This document shows, one piece after another, positions 42,645 through 51,280 of a stretch of 64,000 nt of DNA. Under the pieces are notes generated by a model. It had not been told where the DNA came from and did not search any database. It worked only from the letters and a program-made list of their open reading frames with translations. The DNA lies in contig JANYCZ010000079.1 of the NCBI GenBank assembly GCA_025360015.1, positions 93,140 to 157,139 of the forward strand, given 5' to 3'. How positions within the stretch are numbered: the stretch's first letter is position 1; every line of letters starts with the position of its first letter. Origin of the DNA: Verrucomicrobiota bacterium. Its GTDB lineage: Bacteria; Verrucomicrobiota; Verrucomicrobiia; Verrucomicrobiales; Verrucomicrobiaceae. The translations under genes and the position numbers were made by a program.

Positions 42645-45600
42645 ATGAAATCCGTCCTGTTCGCCCTTCTCGCACCCACCCTGCTGCTCGCTGCCCCGAA
42701 GCCGCTGTTCAATTCCAAGCTCATCACCAGTTCTACGCCTAACCATAGCGTGGACATTGATGTATCGCTGGACGGTGCCAAGGAGCTCTTCCTCGTCGTC
42801 ACCGATGGCGGCAACGGCTTCACTGCCGACTGGGCGGACTGGGCCGAGCCACGCCTCATCCTGGCGGATGGAAGTGAAAAAAAGCTCACCGAGATCGAGT
42901 GGAAATCTGCGCAGACTGGCTGGAATAGCGTCCGTGTGAACGCGAGCGCCGGGGGTGCAGAGCTGCGCAGTGCGGGCAAGACCATCGAGTATGGCATAGG
43001 CACGCATGCGAACAGCATCATCGCTTTCAATCTCCCTCCTGGCGCGAAACGCTTCAAAGCGCGCGGCGTCCTGGATGAAGGCGGCACCAAGCAGGGCAGC
43101 GCCAGCGTGGAGTTCCGTGTGTACACGGAAAACCCTGGGCCTATCACCGCGAGCGACAGCAGCTCTCATGATCCGGCGGATGCGGTGGATTCAATCACCG
43201 TTCATCCCGAACTCCAGGTGCAGCTCTTCGCCAGCGAACCGATGATGGAGAGTCCTTCCAGCATAGACATCGACGCACGTGGGCGCGTGTGGGTTTGCGA
43301 GGTGGTGAACTACCGCAAGCACCTTGGGGAACGCGCCGAAGGCGACCGCATCCTCATCCTCGAAGACACCGATGGCGACGCCAAGGCGGACAAGTCCACC
43401 GTCTTCCACCAAGGCCATGATGTGGACAGCGCCCACGGCATCTGCGTTCTGGGCAACAAAGCCCTCATCTCCTGCGGCGATGATGTCTTCTGGCTCATCG
43501 ACGACAACGGCGATGACAAGGCCGACCGCAAGGAGCTCATGTTCACGAAGATCGGCGGCGCGCAGCACGACCACGGCATCCACGCCTTCCACTTCGGTCC
43601 TGATGGCCGCCTCTACTTCAACTTCGGCAACGCCGGCAAACAACTCTGCGACAAAGACGGCAAGCTCATCACCGACATCCACGGTGTGAAATGCACGAAC
43701 CAGAACAACCGTCCCTATCAGCAAGGCATGGTCTTCCGCTGCGAACTCGATGGCAGCAACGTCGAGATGCTCGCCTGGAACTTCCGTAACAACTGGGAGG
43801 TCGCCGTCGATAGCTACGGCACACTGTGGCAGTCCGACAACGACGACGACGGCAACAAAGGCGTACGCATCAACTACGTCATGGAGTTCGGCAACTACGG
43901 CTACTCCGACGAAATGACCGGTGCCGGATGGCAGACTCCGCGCCTCGGCTGGGAAAGCGAGATCCCCCTGCGTCATTGGCATCAAAACGATCCCGGCGTC
44001 ATCCCCAACATGCTGCAAACCGGGGCCGGCAGCCCTACCGGCATGCAGGTCTATGAAGGCGACCTCCTCCCCAGCATCTTCCATGGGCAGCCTATTCATT
44101 GCGACGCCGGCCCGAACGTCGTTCGCGCCTACATCACTCAGCCAGATGGCGCTGGGTACAAGGCCGAGATCGTGAACATCCTCGAAGGCGGCAAGGACAA
44201 ATGGTTCCGCCCCAGCGACGTCGCCGTCGCCCCCGATGGCTCCCTCATCGTCGCCGACTGGTACGACCCCGGCGTCGGCGGCCACGGCATGGGAGATGTG
44301 ACTCGCGGAAGATTGTTCCGCGTAACGACGAAGGCGGCGGGGAGGTATCAGGTGCCAAGTTTCAAACTGGACACCGTGGAAGGAGCAGTAACCGCATTAA
44401 AGTCACCGAATGAAGAGCAGCGTTACCTCGCATGGCAGGCGTTGAAGCAGGTTGGAGCCAAAGCCGAGCCTGCGCTGAAAGCATTGTTTGAAGACAAGAA
44501 AGCCATGCCGCAGCATCGCGCACGAGCACTCTGGCTGCTGGCCAAGGAGGGGGACTTGCCAAGTCCCTCCGGTAAAGCGGGAGTTGGCAACTCCCGCTCC
44601 TTGATCGAAGCCGCCCTCACCGACACCGACCCCAACCTCCGCATCACTGCCCTTCGTGCTGCCCGTCAGCTGTGGCAGCAGAAGCAGCCTGAGAAGCTGC
44701 GTGAAGTCATCGCCAAAATCATCAACGACAAAGACGCCGCCGTTCGTCGCGAGTCAGCGATTGCGCTGAGGTTTGATGGCAGCAGTGAAGCTACTACGTT
44801 GTGGGTCGATCTGTGTCTGCGTGCTGACAAACCACACGATAGGTTCATGATGGAGGCTTTAGGCATAGGCGCTGATTTGTTTTGGGATTCCCTTGAGTGG
44901 CCTTCGCGGCAGCGATTGTTATCAAATCCAGACGTTCGCTCTCAAGACTGGGGACCTTATGTTTGTTTTGTTCCACGAGGGCGTGACTCAATATGGACGA
45001 TTAACGACATCAAACGTCTATTGTCCGAACCTCATAAAGACGAGTATGCGGATCTATCGAAAAGTTGGGGCAATCATCCTCAATTAACGTTGCTCCGTTC
45101 GCTTCAACTACTTTCCTACAAACACCCCGACGAAGTCTCTGCCGCCGCGCTCACCATCTTCCACAAAGCCGACGCTGAAACAGCCCTCGCAGCCACCTCT
45201 CTGCTCTCACGCGACCAGATCAATCAAGACCCGAGTGGCAAAGCCCGCCTCGACTCGCTCCTCAAACCGGTCATCGGCAAACCCGAGTTCATCTCTCTCG
45301 TCGAGCGCCTCAACCTCACCGGCTTCGAAAAAGAACTGCTCGACTACATCGTCGCCAATCCCAACGCGCCCGAGTCCGTCAACGCCGCACGCCTCATCGC
45401 CGCGAATCGCGATGGCGCGCTGCGTTTCCTCAAAGACGTCGGTGGGGCATCCGCCAAAGCCCTCATCGCCGCACTGGGTCGCGTGAGTGACCGCGCCTCC
45501 GTGTCCGTCCTGAATCAAGCCTTCTGGCCGGAGAAGCGCGAGGATGTACGCCACGTCATCATCGACGCCCTCGCCCTCAGCGGCGAAGGCGGACGCTCCA

Positions 45601-46187
45601 TCCTCAAGTGGCAGAGCGAAGGCAAGCTGCCCGCCGCATTCAAAGACCAGGCATCCCTCGCCCTCAGCCGCAGCACCGATGCCAGCGTGCGCGATCAAGC
45701 CGCCAAAGAACTCCCCCTCCCTGCCGCGCAAGGTTTGGAAAACTTCCCCAAGCTGCCTGAACTCGTGAAGCTCAAAGGCGACGCAGCCAAAGGTCAGCAG
45801 ATGTTCATGCAGGCCGGTTGCATTGCCTGCCACCGCGTCAAAGGCCAGTTCATCGACTTCGGCCCTGATCTCTCGCAGATCGGCGCCAAGCTTTCTTCCG
45901 AAGGCCTCTTCACCGCCATCCTCTATCCCAGCGCCGCCATTGAGCACAGCTTTGTCGGCCAGCAGGTCACCACCAAGGAAGGGCAGACCGTCACGGGTTA
46001 TCCTATCAGTGAGACGGATGGGGAACTGACGCTGCGGATTGCTGGCGGAGCGGCCACGCCGGTCAAGAAGTCCAGCATCGTCAAGAAGGAGGAGATGAAG
46101 GTGTCACTCATGCCTCCGGGCCTCGCGGGTGCCATTGGTCCTCAGGGTCTCGCGGATCTCGTGGCGTGGCTGCAGACGCTGAAGTAG
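42645..46187 (+). CDS. PVC-type membrane-associated dehydrogenase with NPCBM-like, propeller, HEAT and cytochrome c domains
   Basis: The 1180-residue exported protein starts MKSVLFALLAPTLLLAAPKP, a signal peptide. An NPCBM-like beta-sandwich follows (about 25-165, with LFLVVTDGGNGFTADWADWA and YGIGTHANS). Next comes a PVC-type sugar-dehydrogenase-like propeller (about 185-570, GRVWVCEVVNYRKH, GIHAFHFGPDGRLYFNFGN), HEAT-like helices (about 590-1000), and a C-terminal cytochrome c/haem-binding domain with CIACH near residue 1058. These proteins are a hallmark of Planctomycetota and Verrucomicrobiota and are linked to periplasmic redox chemistry on carbohydrates. A palindrome pair is inserted in frame at 44551-44598. 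Codon usage turns AT-richer at about 44790-45120. Confidence 0.85.
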   Translation: MKSVLFALLAPTLLLAAPKPLFNSKLITSSTPNHSVDIDVSLDGAKELFLVVTDGGNGFTADWADWAEPRLILADGSEKKLTEIEWKSAQTGWNSVRVNASAGGAELRSAGKTIEYGIGTHANSIIAFNLPPGAKRFKARGVLDEGGTKQGSASVEFRVYTENPGPITASDSSSHDPADAVDSITVHPELQVQLFASEPMMESPSSIDIDARGRVWVCEVVNYRKHLGERAEGDRILILEDTDGDAKADKSTVFHQGHDVDSAHGICVLGNKALISCGDDVFWLIDDNGDDKADRKELMFTKIGGAQHDHGIHAFHFGPDGRLYFNFGNAGKQLCDKDGKLITDIHGVKCTNQNNRPYQQGMVFRCELDGSNVEMLAWNFRNNWEVAVDSYGTLWQSDNDDDGNKGVRINYVMEFGNYGYSDEMTGAGWQTPRLGWESEIPLRHWHQNDPGVIPNMLQTGAGSPTGMQVYEGDLLPSIFHGQPIHCDAGPNVVRAYITQPDGAGYKAEIVNILEGGKDKWFRPSDVAVAPDGSLIVADWYDPGVGGHGMGDVTRGRLFRVTTKAAGRYQVPSFKLDTVEGAVTALKSPNEEQRYLAWQALKQVGAKAEPALKALFEDKKAMPQHRARALWLLAKEGDLPSPSGKAGVGNSRSLIEAALTDTDPNLRITALRAARQLWQQKQPEKLREVIAKIINDKDAAVRRESAIALRFDGSSEATTLWVDLCLRADKPHDRFMMEALGIGADLFWDSLEWPSRQRLLSNPDVRSQDWGPYVCFVPRGRDSIWTINDIKRLLSEPHKDEYADLSKSWGNHPQLTLLRSLQLLSYKHPDEVSAAALTIFHKADAETALAATSLLSRDQINQDPSGKARLDSLLKPVIGKPEFISLVERLNLTGFEKELLDYIVANPNAPESVNAARLIAANRDGALRFLKDVGGASAKALIAALGRVSDRASVSVLNQAFWPEKREDVRHVIIDALALSGEGGRSILKWQSEGKLPAAFKDQASLALSRSTDASVRDQAAKELPLPAAQGLENFPKLPELVKLKGDAAKGQQMFMQAGCIACHRVKGQFIDFGPDLSQIGAKLSSEGLFTAILYPSAAIEHSFVGQQVTTKEGQTVTGYPISETDGELTLRIAGGAATPVKKSSIVKKEEMKVSLMPPGLAGAIGPQGLADLVAWLQTLK
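44551..44598. repeat. REP-like palindrome pair inserted in frame in the PVC haem gene
   Basis: Two hairpins sit 8 bp apart: GGGACTT-GCC-AAGTCCC (44551-44567) and AGCGGGAGTT-GGC-AACTCCCGCT (44576-44598). The second is a perfect 10-3-10 palindrome. The cores are related (GGGA[C/G]TTG[C/G]CAA[G/C]TCCC). The frame stays open through both, adding the peptide DLPSPSGKAGVGNSRSL between HEAT helices. Confidence 0.75.
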
Positions 46188-46242
46188 CAGGGCATCCATC
46201 GCGCTGAAACTTTTCCCCTTCCCCGTCGTTTCAGCGCGAATC

Positions 46243-47163
46243 ATGCGCCTGCTTCTTCCCCTTCTCCTCGCCCTTGCTTTTCCTTTGCATGCCCAAAAGG
46301 GCGGCAAGAACAAGCCCTTGATCAAGCTGACCGATGTCGAAGTCGCGACGAAGGAGATCGTCTATAAAACGACACCGCAGGGCGAACTGAAGCTCCATGT
46401 GTTCTCGCCCAAAGGCGAAGTTCAGGCTGCAGTACTCCGGCCCTGTGCGGTGTTTTTCTTTGGCGGTGGCTGGAAGAACGGCTCCTACCTGCAGTTCGTC
46501 CCGCAGGCGGAATACCTGGCCAGCCGTGGCATCGTCGCTATCAGCGCGGATTACCGCATTCTGAACGAGCACAAGACGACACCCGACAAAGCGGTGGAGG
46601 ATGCCAAGAGCGCCATCCGCTGGGTGCGGGGGCATGCCTCCGAGCTTGGCATTGATCCCACCAAAATCATCGCGGGCGGAGGCTCTGCGGGTGGGCATCT
46701 GGCGGCCTGCACCGCGCTAGTGTCAGCCTACGATGCTGAGTCTGACGACAAGACCATCTCCGCCAAACCGAACGCGCTGGTGCTGTTCAATCCGGCCATG
46801 AACATCGCCACGCTCTTCAAGCAACGCGACACCGGCGACGGCCCGATGACGCTGGAGATGGCGGAGGCGATCACGCCCAACAAGTTCGTCAGCAAAGACA
46901 CTCCGCCCTCCATTCTCTTCTTCGGCACCGCCGACAAACTCAAAGCGGGTGGCGACGAGTATGTGAAGAAAGCCACCGAACTCGGGCTCCGCGCTGAGAT
47001 GTGGTCCGCAGCGGACATGCCACACGGCTTCTTCAACAAGGAGCCGTGGATGCAAGTCACCGCGAAGAAGATGGACGAGTTTCTCGCCTCGCTCGGCTAC
47101 CTCGGCGGCGAGCCCACGATCAAGCTGCCGGAGAACGCACCCGCGCTGAAGCACGAGAACTGA
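46243..47163 (+). CDS. Secreted alpha/beta hydrolase (acetyl esterase/BD-FAE-like)
   Basis: The 306-residue protein has a signal peptide (MRLLLPLLLALAFPLHAQ) and an esterase/lipase fold. It shows the oxyanion-hole segment VFFFGGGWKNGS in place of the usual HGGG, the nucleophile in AGGGSAGGHLAA, and the catalytic His in DMPHGFFNKEPW. GTADKLKAGG supplies the acid residue. Family members deacetylate xylan or other polysaccharides; the substrate here is not known. It follows the PVC gene by 55 bp in the same direction. Confidence 0.86.
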   Translation: MRLLLPLLLALAFPLHAQKGGKNKPLIKLTDVEVATKEIVYKTTPQGELKLHVFSPKGEVQAAVLRPCAVFFFGGGWKNGSYLQFVPQAEYLASRGIVAISADYRILNEHKTTPDKAVEDAKSAIRWVRGHASELGIDPTKIIAGGGSAGGHLAACTALVSAYDAESDDKTISAKPNALVLFNPAMNIATLFKQRDTGDGPMTLEMAEAITPNKFVSKDTPPSILFFGTADKLKAGGDEYVKKATELGLRAEMWSAADMPHGFFNKEPWMQVTAKKMDEFLASLGYLGGEPTIKLPENAPALKHEN

Positions 47164-47200
47164 GCGTGAAAAGTCGCGCGAACTGCGTTTCTTCCACCGC

Positions 47201-48331
47201 ATGCTCACCGACTCCTCTCGCGCCGCCGATTTCCCCAGCCTCCACGGCATTCATTACCTCAACACCGCCGCCGAGAGCATCCCGCCGCTCTGCGTGAACG
47301 CGGCAGTGGCGGAATACATGCAGCACAAATCGCTGGGCATGCGCGGTCGTGATTTTCATTTCCCACGCGTCGAAGCCTGCCGCGAGATCACCGCCCGTCA
47401 CCTTGGCCTCGCCACGGATGAAGTTTCCTTCTGCTCCTGCAGCTCCGAGGCCTACAACCTGCTCGCCAATGCGCTGCAACTCACACCAACGGACGAGGTC
47501 GTCGTCACTGATCTCGATTTCCCCGCCGGTGCCACCCCCTGGCTTACCGCTCCCGCAGCCTCACGCCCCGTCACGCGTCTGTGGAAAAATCGCGCGGGCG
47601 ATTTGGACCTCACCGATCTCGCCGCGCTTCTCAATGAGCGCACCGCACTCGTGCAGGTCAGCCTCGTGAGCTTCTACAACGGCCACCGCATCCCCTTTGC
47701 CCCGCTGCGCGACATGATCCGGCAGCACGCACCGCAGGCGGTCATCGCGGTGGATGTCACGCAGGCGCTCGGCCGCGTGGCGCTGGATTGCCAGGACGCG
47801 GACATCCTCATCTCCAGCACGCACAAATGGACCCTCGGCATCCACGGCGGTGGCGTCATCGGCATTCCGAAAAAATCCGCTGCGCGGCTCACCACTCAGG
47901 CGGGAGGCTGGTATCACATCGCCAACGCCTTTGATGCAGATCGTTTTGAAAGCGCCCGCATCAAGCCCGGCGCGCTCAGTTTCTCCGTGGGCATGCCCAG
48001 CTTTGCCGCGCTGTATGCACTGAATGCTTCGCTGCGTTATCTGGATGCCGTGGGCATGGACAAGATCGTTGCGCATGCAGATCCGCTCGTCGCGCTCGTG
48101 CATGCCGGATTGAAGGAACTGGGCATCACTGCACTCAGCGCCGCGCAGCCGAAGTGCTCCAGTGGCATCGTCGCTTTCAAGCACGAAAACACCACCGCCA
48201 TCAACGACGCCCTGCTGGCGCAAAACATCCACGTCATGCACCAGGTGGGCCGCATCCGCATCGCCGTGCATGGGTACAACACTGCCGAGGACATTGAGAA
48301 GCTGCTGGCAACGCTGCGCAGCGCGCTCTAA
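47201..48331 (+). CDS. Class V aminotransferase (cysteine desulfurase/kynureninase fold)
   Basis: The 376-residue PLP enzyme has the class V signature: YLNTAAESIPPLCVNAAVAE at the N-terminus, the PLP-phosphate loop near CSCSSEAYNLLANAL, the Asp that contacts PLP in VIAVDVTQALGRV and the Schiff-base Lys in ISSTHKWTLGIHGGG. It lacks the mobile Cys loop expected of NifS or IscS, so I do not call it a desulfurase. No partner gene indicates its substrate. Confidence 0.85.
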   Translation: MLTDSSRAADFPSLHGIHYLNTAAESIPPLCVNAAVAEYMQHKSLGMRGRDFHFPRVEACREITARHLGLATDEVSFCSCSSEAYNLLANALQLTPTDEVVVTDLDFPAGATPWLTAPAASRPVTRLWKNRAGDLDLTDLAALLNERTALVQVSLVSFYNGHRIPFAPLRDMIRQHAPQAVIAVDVTQALGRVALDCQDADILISSTHKWTLGIHGGGVIGIPKKSAARLTTQAGGWYHIANAFDADRFESARIKPGALSFSVGMPSFAALYALNASLRYLDAVGMDKIVAHADPLVALVHAGLKELGITALSAAQPKCSSGIVAFKHENTTAINDALLAQNIHVMHQVGRIRIAVHGYNTAEDIEKLLATLRSAL

Positions 48332-48363
48332 ATAGGGCCTGCCTCCGAACCTCACCGCATCTC

Positions 48364-50955
48364 TTGGACTGGGAATCGCCAAAACTTCTTCTGCTCATCC
48401 TGCCCGCAGTCGCTCTGCTGCTGTGGATCGAGTCGCGTTCATCGCATCCCATGTCTGGACTGCGGAAGCGCATGCTGCTCGTCACCCGTGCCATCGGTGT
48501 GATACTGGCCATCGCCGCGCTCGCCGGCCCGGCCCGGGTGAAGCAAACGGGCCGCATGGCGCTCGGCATCATCGTCGATGCCAGCCAGAGCATGGGGGAG
48601 GAAGGATTGGCGAAATCGCTCGCCGAAGCCGCCCGTGTGCGTTCGGCGCTCGGCAGCGGGATTGATTCTTTTGTGGTGCAACTCGGCTCACAGCCCGAGC
48701 TCCTGCCCGCGGGCAGTACGCCCGCCATGCAGGCCGCCTGGCAGAAGAAAAACGGAGGCGACAGCCACTACGCCGCCGCCGTGGAATACGCGGAGGCTTT
48801 GTTTCCACCCGGGGCAAGCCGCAACATCCTCCTCATCGGCGACGGTCACGAAACACGCGGCAGCCTGCTGGATGCGGCGCGCGAGGCCGCCGTGTCCGGC
48901 ATCAAACTGCATGCGCTGCCAGTGGCGGGACCGCGCCTGCCGGACGCACGCCTGCTGTCGCTCACGCCGAATCGCACCCGCTTGTTTGAAGGTGCCAGCC
49001 TGAGTTTGAAGGCGATGTTTGAGAGCACCATCGAAGGCACGGGAACCTTGAAGCTCTACGAAAACGGCATCGAGGTGGAGAAGCGCACCGTCACGCTCAA
49101 GCCCGGCACCACGCAGGAGGCCGTCTTCAATCGCACGCCTTCCACGCGCAACACCTTCCAATACCGCGCGGTGCTGGAAGGCATCAAGGGCGACACACTG
49201 CCAGGCAATGACAGCGCGCTGGCCATCGTGGATGTGCGCGGGCGGTTGCGCCTGCTCTACATCGAATCCGACGCCGCCGAAGGCCGCTACCTCATGCAGG
49301 CCATGGAGAAGGAGGGCATCGAACTCGATCTGCGCCAGCCAGGCAATCTCGCGATCACGTTTGAGATGCTGGGTGGCTATGATGGAGTGATTCTTTCTGA
49401 CGTCCCAGCGCATCAGCTTGGCGAGCCGCTCATGAATGCGCTGCGCGATTACGTCGATAAGCTCGGTGGCGGTCTCATCATGCTCGGCGGACCGGGTTCC
49501 TTCGGTGTTGGTGGTTACTATCGCACGCCCATTGAGGAGATGCTGCCCGTGCGGCTCAAGGCACCGGATGAAGAAGAAAAGCAGAGCGCCGCCGTCGCCA
49601 TCGTGCTGGACCGCTCCGGTTCCATGGCCGGTGAAAAGCTGGAGATGGCCAAGAGCGCCGCCATCGCCACGGCTGAAGTGCTTGGCCATAACGACTCTCT
49701 CGGCGTATGGGCGTTTGACTCTGAGGCGCATGTCGTCGCGCCGATGACGCGGCTGACTTCCACGAATGCGGTGTCAGGCCAGATCGCCGCCATCGCCTCC
49801 GGTGGTGGCACGAATTTGCAGCCCGCATTTCAACTCGCACGCGAAGCCCTGCTGCGCGCGAAAGCACGCGTGAAGCACATGATCATCCTCACCGATGGTC
49901 AGACCGCAGGCGCAGGCTACGAACAACTCGCCACTCAGTGCCGCAACGAGGGCCTCACGATTTCCACCGTCGCCATCGGTGAAGGCTCGCATGTGGCGCT
50001 GCTGCAGGCCATCGCCTCAAGCGGCGGCGGGCAGTCGTATTCGACGACGGATGCCAGCAGCATCACGCGGATCTTCACGCAGGACACCCTCATGCACACC
50101 GGGCGCATGATCCGTGAGGAGCCCTTCATGCCTGAGCTGAAGGAAAAAGATCCCATCCTCGCCGGCTTTGAAAAGTGGGACTCCCCTACCCTGCTCGGCT
50201 ACGTGAAGACCACGCGCCGCACTTCAGCGCAGGTGCCGCTGGTCACGGAAACCGGCGATCCCCTGCTCGCGCACTGGCGCTTCGGTCTCGGCAAGGCGAC
50301 GGCCTTCACTTCGGATGCGAAAAGCCGCTGGGCCTCGCTGTGGATTGCACGCTGGCCCGACTTCGGCCGCTTCTGGTCCCAGGTGCTGCGTGAAACCGCG
50401 CGCGCCCCGCAGGGACGGCTCATGGATCTCTCCGCACGCATGGAAGGCGACGACGCTCTCATCAGTGTCGATCTCCTCGCGGATGCCGGCACGCGTGCGA
50501 ACAACGCCACCGTCAGCGCCGAGGTGTTTCATGTGGCGGCGGATGCACTGGGTGCGCCATTGAAAGCCGTGCAAAAACTCACGCTGCGGCAGGATGCACC
50601 CGGCACCTATGCGGCGGATTTCAAACCCACGCAGGCGGGCGTGTATCTCATCCGCGCTCAATTCGGTGCCGAGATGGTCACCACAGGCCTCATTCACAAT
50701 CCCTCCACCGAGGCCAGCCTGGGTACGGTGAACGAAGAGCTGCTGAGGGAAGCCGTGCGCATCACGGGCGGAGATTACCTCAGTGATGGCAAAGGGCTGC
50801 CGAATCTCGAAACAACCAAGGCGGTGCAGTACGAGGAACTTTGGCCTTCGTTGCTGCTGGTGCTGCTGGTGATCTTCCTCATCGACACCGGCATCCGCCG
50901 CTGGGAGCACGTGGTGGGTCTGTGGCAGCTGGTGCCGCAGCGCAAGGCGGCTTAA
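48364..50955 (+). CDS. Membrane VWA-domain protein with a glutamine-amidotransferase-like insert
   Basis: The 863-residue protein opens with two membrane helices (KLLLLILPAVALLLWIE and VTRAIGVILAIAALAGP), as in BatA/aerotolerance-type proteins. A VWA domain with a DxSxS MIDAS motif follows (IIVDASQSMGEEG, near residue 71), then a beta-sandwich, a class I amidotransferase-like segment (GGYDGVILSDVPAHQLGEPL, GGPGSFGVGGYY; about 330-400) and a second VWA domain (IVLDRSGSMAGEKLE, near 414). A TM helix lies at the C-terminus (SLLLVLLVIFLIDTGIRRWE). I accept a TTG start at 48364 because it gives the first helix; the first ATG (48451) would remove it. Its stop overlaps the stop of the convergent gene (TTAA). 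Confidence 0.82.
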   Translation: MDWESPKLLLLILPAVALLLWIESRSSHPMSGLRKRMLLVTRAIGVILAIAALAGPARVKQTGRMALGIIVDASQSMGEEGLAKSLAEAARVRSALGSGIDSFVVQLGSQPELLPAGSTPAMQAAWQKKNGGDSHYAAAVEYAEALFPPGASRNILLIGDGHETRGSLLDAAREAAVSGIKLHALPVAGPRLPDARLLSLTPNRTRLFEGASLSLKAMFESTIEGTGTLKLYENGIEVEKRTVTLKPGTTQEAVFNRTPSTRNTFQYRAVLEGIKGDTLPGNDSALAIVDVRGRLRLLYIESDAAEGRYLMQAMEKEGIELDLRQPGNLAITFEMLGGYDGVILSDVPAHQLGEPLMNALRDYVDKLGGGLIMLGGPGSFGVGGYYRTPIEEMLPVRLKAPDEEEKQSAAVAIVLDRSGSMAGEKLEMAKSAAIATAEVLGHNDSLGVWAFDSEAHVVAPMTRLTSTNAVSGQIAAIASGGGTNLQPAFQLAREALLRAKARVKHMIILTDGQTAGAGYEQLATQCRNEGLTISTVAIGEGSHVALLQAIASSGGGQSYSTTDASSITRIFTQDTLMHTGRMIREEPFMPELKEKDPILAGFEKWDSPTLLGYVKTTRRTSAQVPLVTETGDPLLAHWRFGLGKATAFTSDAKSRWASLWIARWPDFGRFWSQVLRETARAPQGRLMDLSARMEGDDALISVDLLADAGTRANNATVSAEVFHVAADALGAPLKAVQKLTLRQDAPGTYAADFKPTQAGVYLIRAQFGAEMVTTGLIHNPSTEASLGTVNEELLREAVRITGGDYLSDGKGLPNLETTKAVQYEELWPSLLLVLLVIFLIDTGIRRWEHVVGLWQLVPQRKAA

Positions 50956-51272
50956 TCCAGCAGCGGTTCCACCCGCTCCCGGATCAACGCCACCAGTTCC
51001 GGATTCATGAATTCGTAATCGTCAGGGATGTCGAGCACATCGATGCGCAGATCGCGGATGACTTCAGGGAACTGCTCACGCAGCCGCTGCTTGTGCGCAT
51101 GCTCCATCACCAGCACGCGGTCCGCCCAGCGCAGCAGGTTTTCTGAAACACGGCAGCGCGCCGATGCACTCACACCGGCGCTGCGCACTTCGACACGCGG
51201 ATCGTTTTGATACACCTTCTCCGCCGTTGGGCTGCGCCATTGGTTGCGGGAGCAGAGGAAGAGAAGGCGCAT
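50952..51272 (-). CDS. Low-molecular-weight protein tyrosine phosphatase-like protein
   Basis: The 106-residue protein begins MRLLFLCSRNQWRSPTAEKV, with the CX5RS P-loop of the LMW-PTP/arsenate-reductase fold. The usual CxGNxCRSP is altered to CSRNQWRSP, so the second Cys is missing. RSAGVSASARCRVSENLL follows the loop, and DIPDDYEFM provides the acid Asp region. The protein is shorter than a typical LMW-PTP (about 150 residues). The start is the ATG at 51272 rather than the preceding GTG. It lies 8 bp downstream of gpmI. Confidence 0.8.
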   Translation of the reverse strand: MRLLFLCSRNQWRSPTAEKVYQNDPRVEVRSAGVSASARCRVSENLLRWADRVLVMEHAHKQRLREQFPEVIRDLRIDVLDIPDDYEFMNPELVALIRERVEPLLD

Positions 51273-51280
51273 CACTCAGC

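Noticed and set aside
43191..44285. A 364-codon minus ORF
   Set aside because: It is antisense to the PVC haem gene.
47201..48331. Calling the class V enzyme a cysteine desulfurase (IscS/NifS)
   Set aside because: The mobile Cys loop and iron-sulfur partner genes are not visible.
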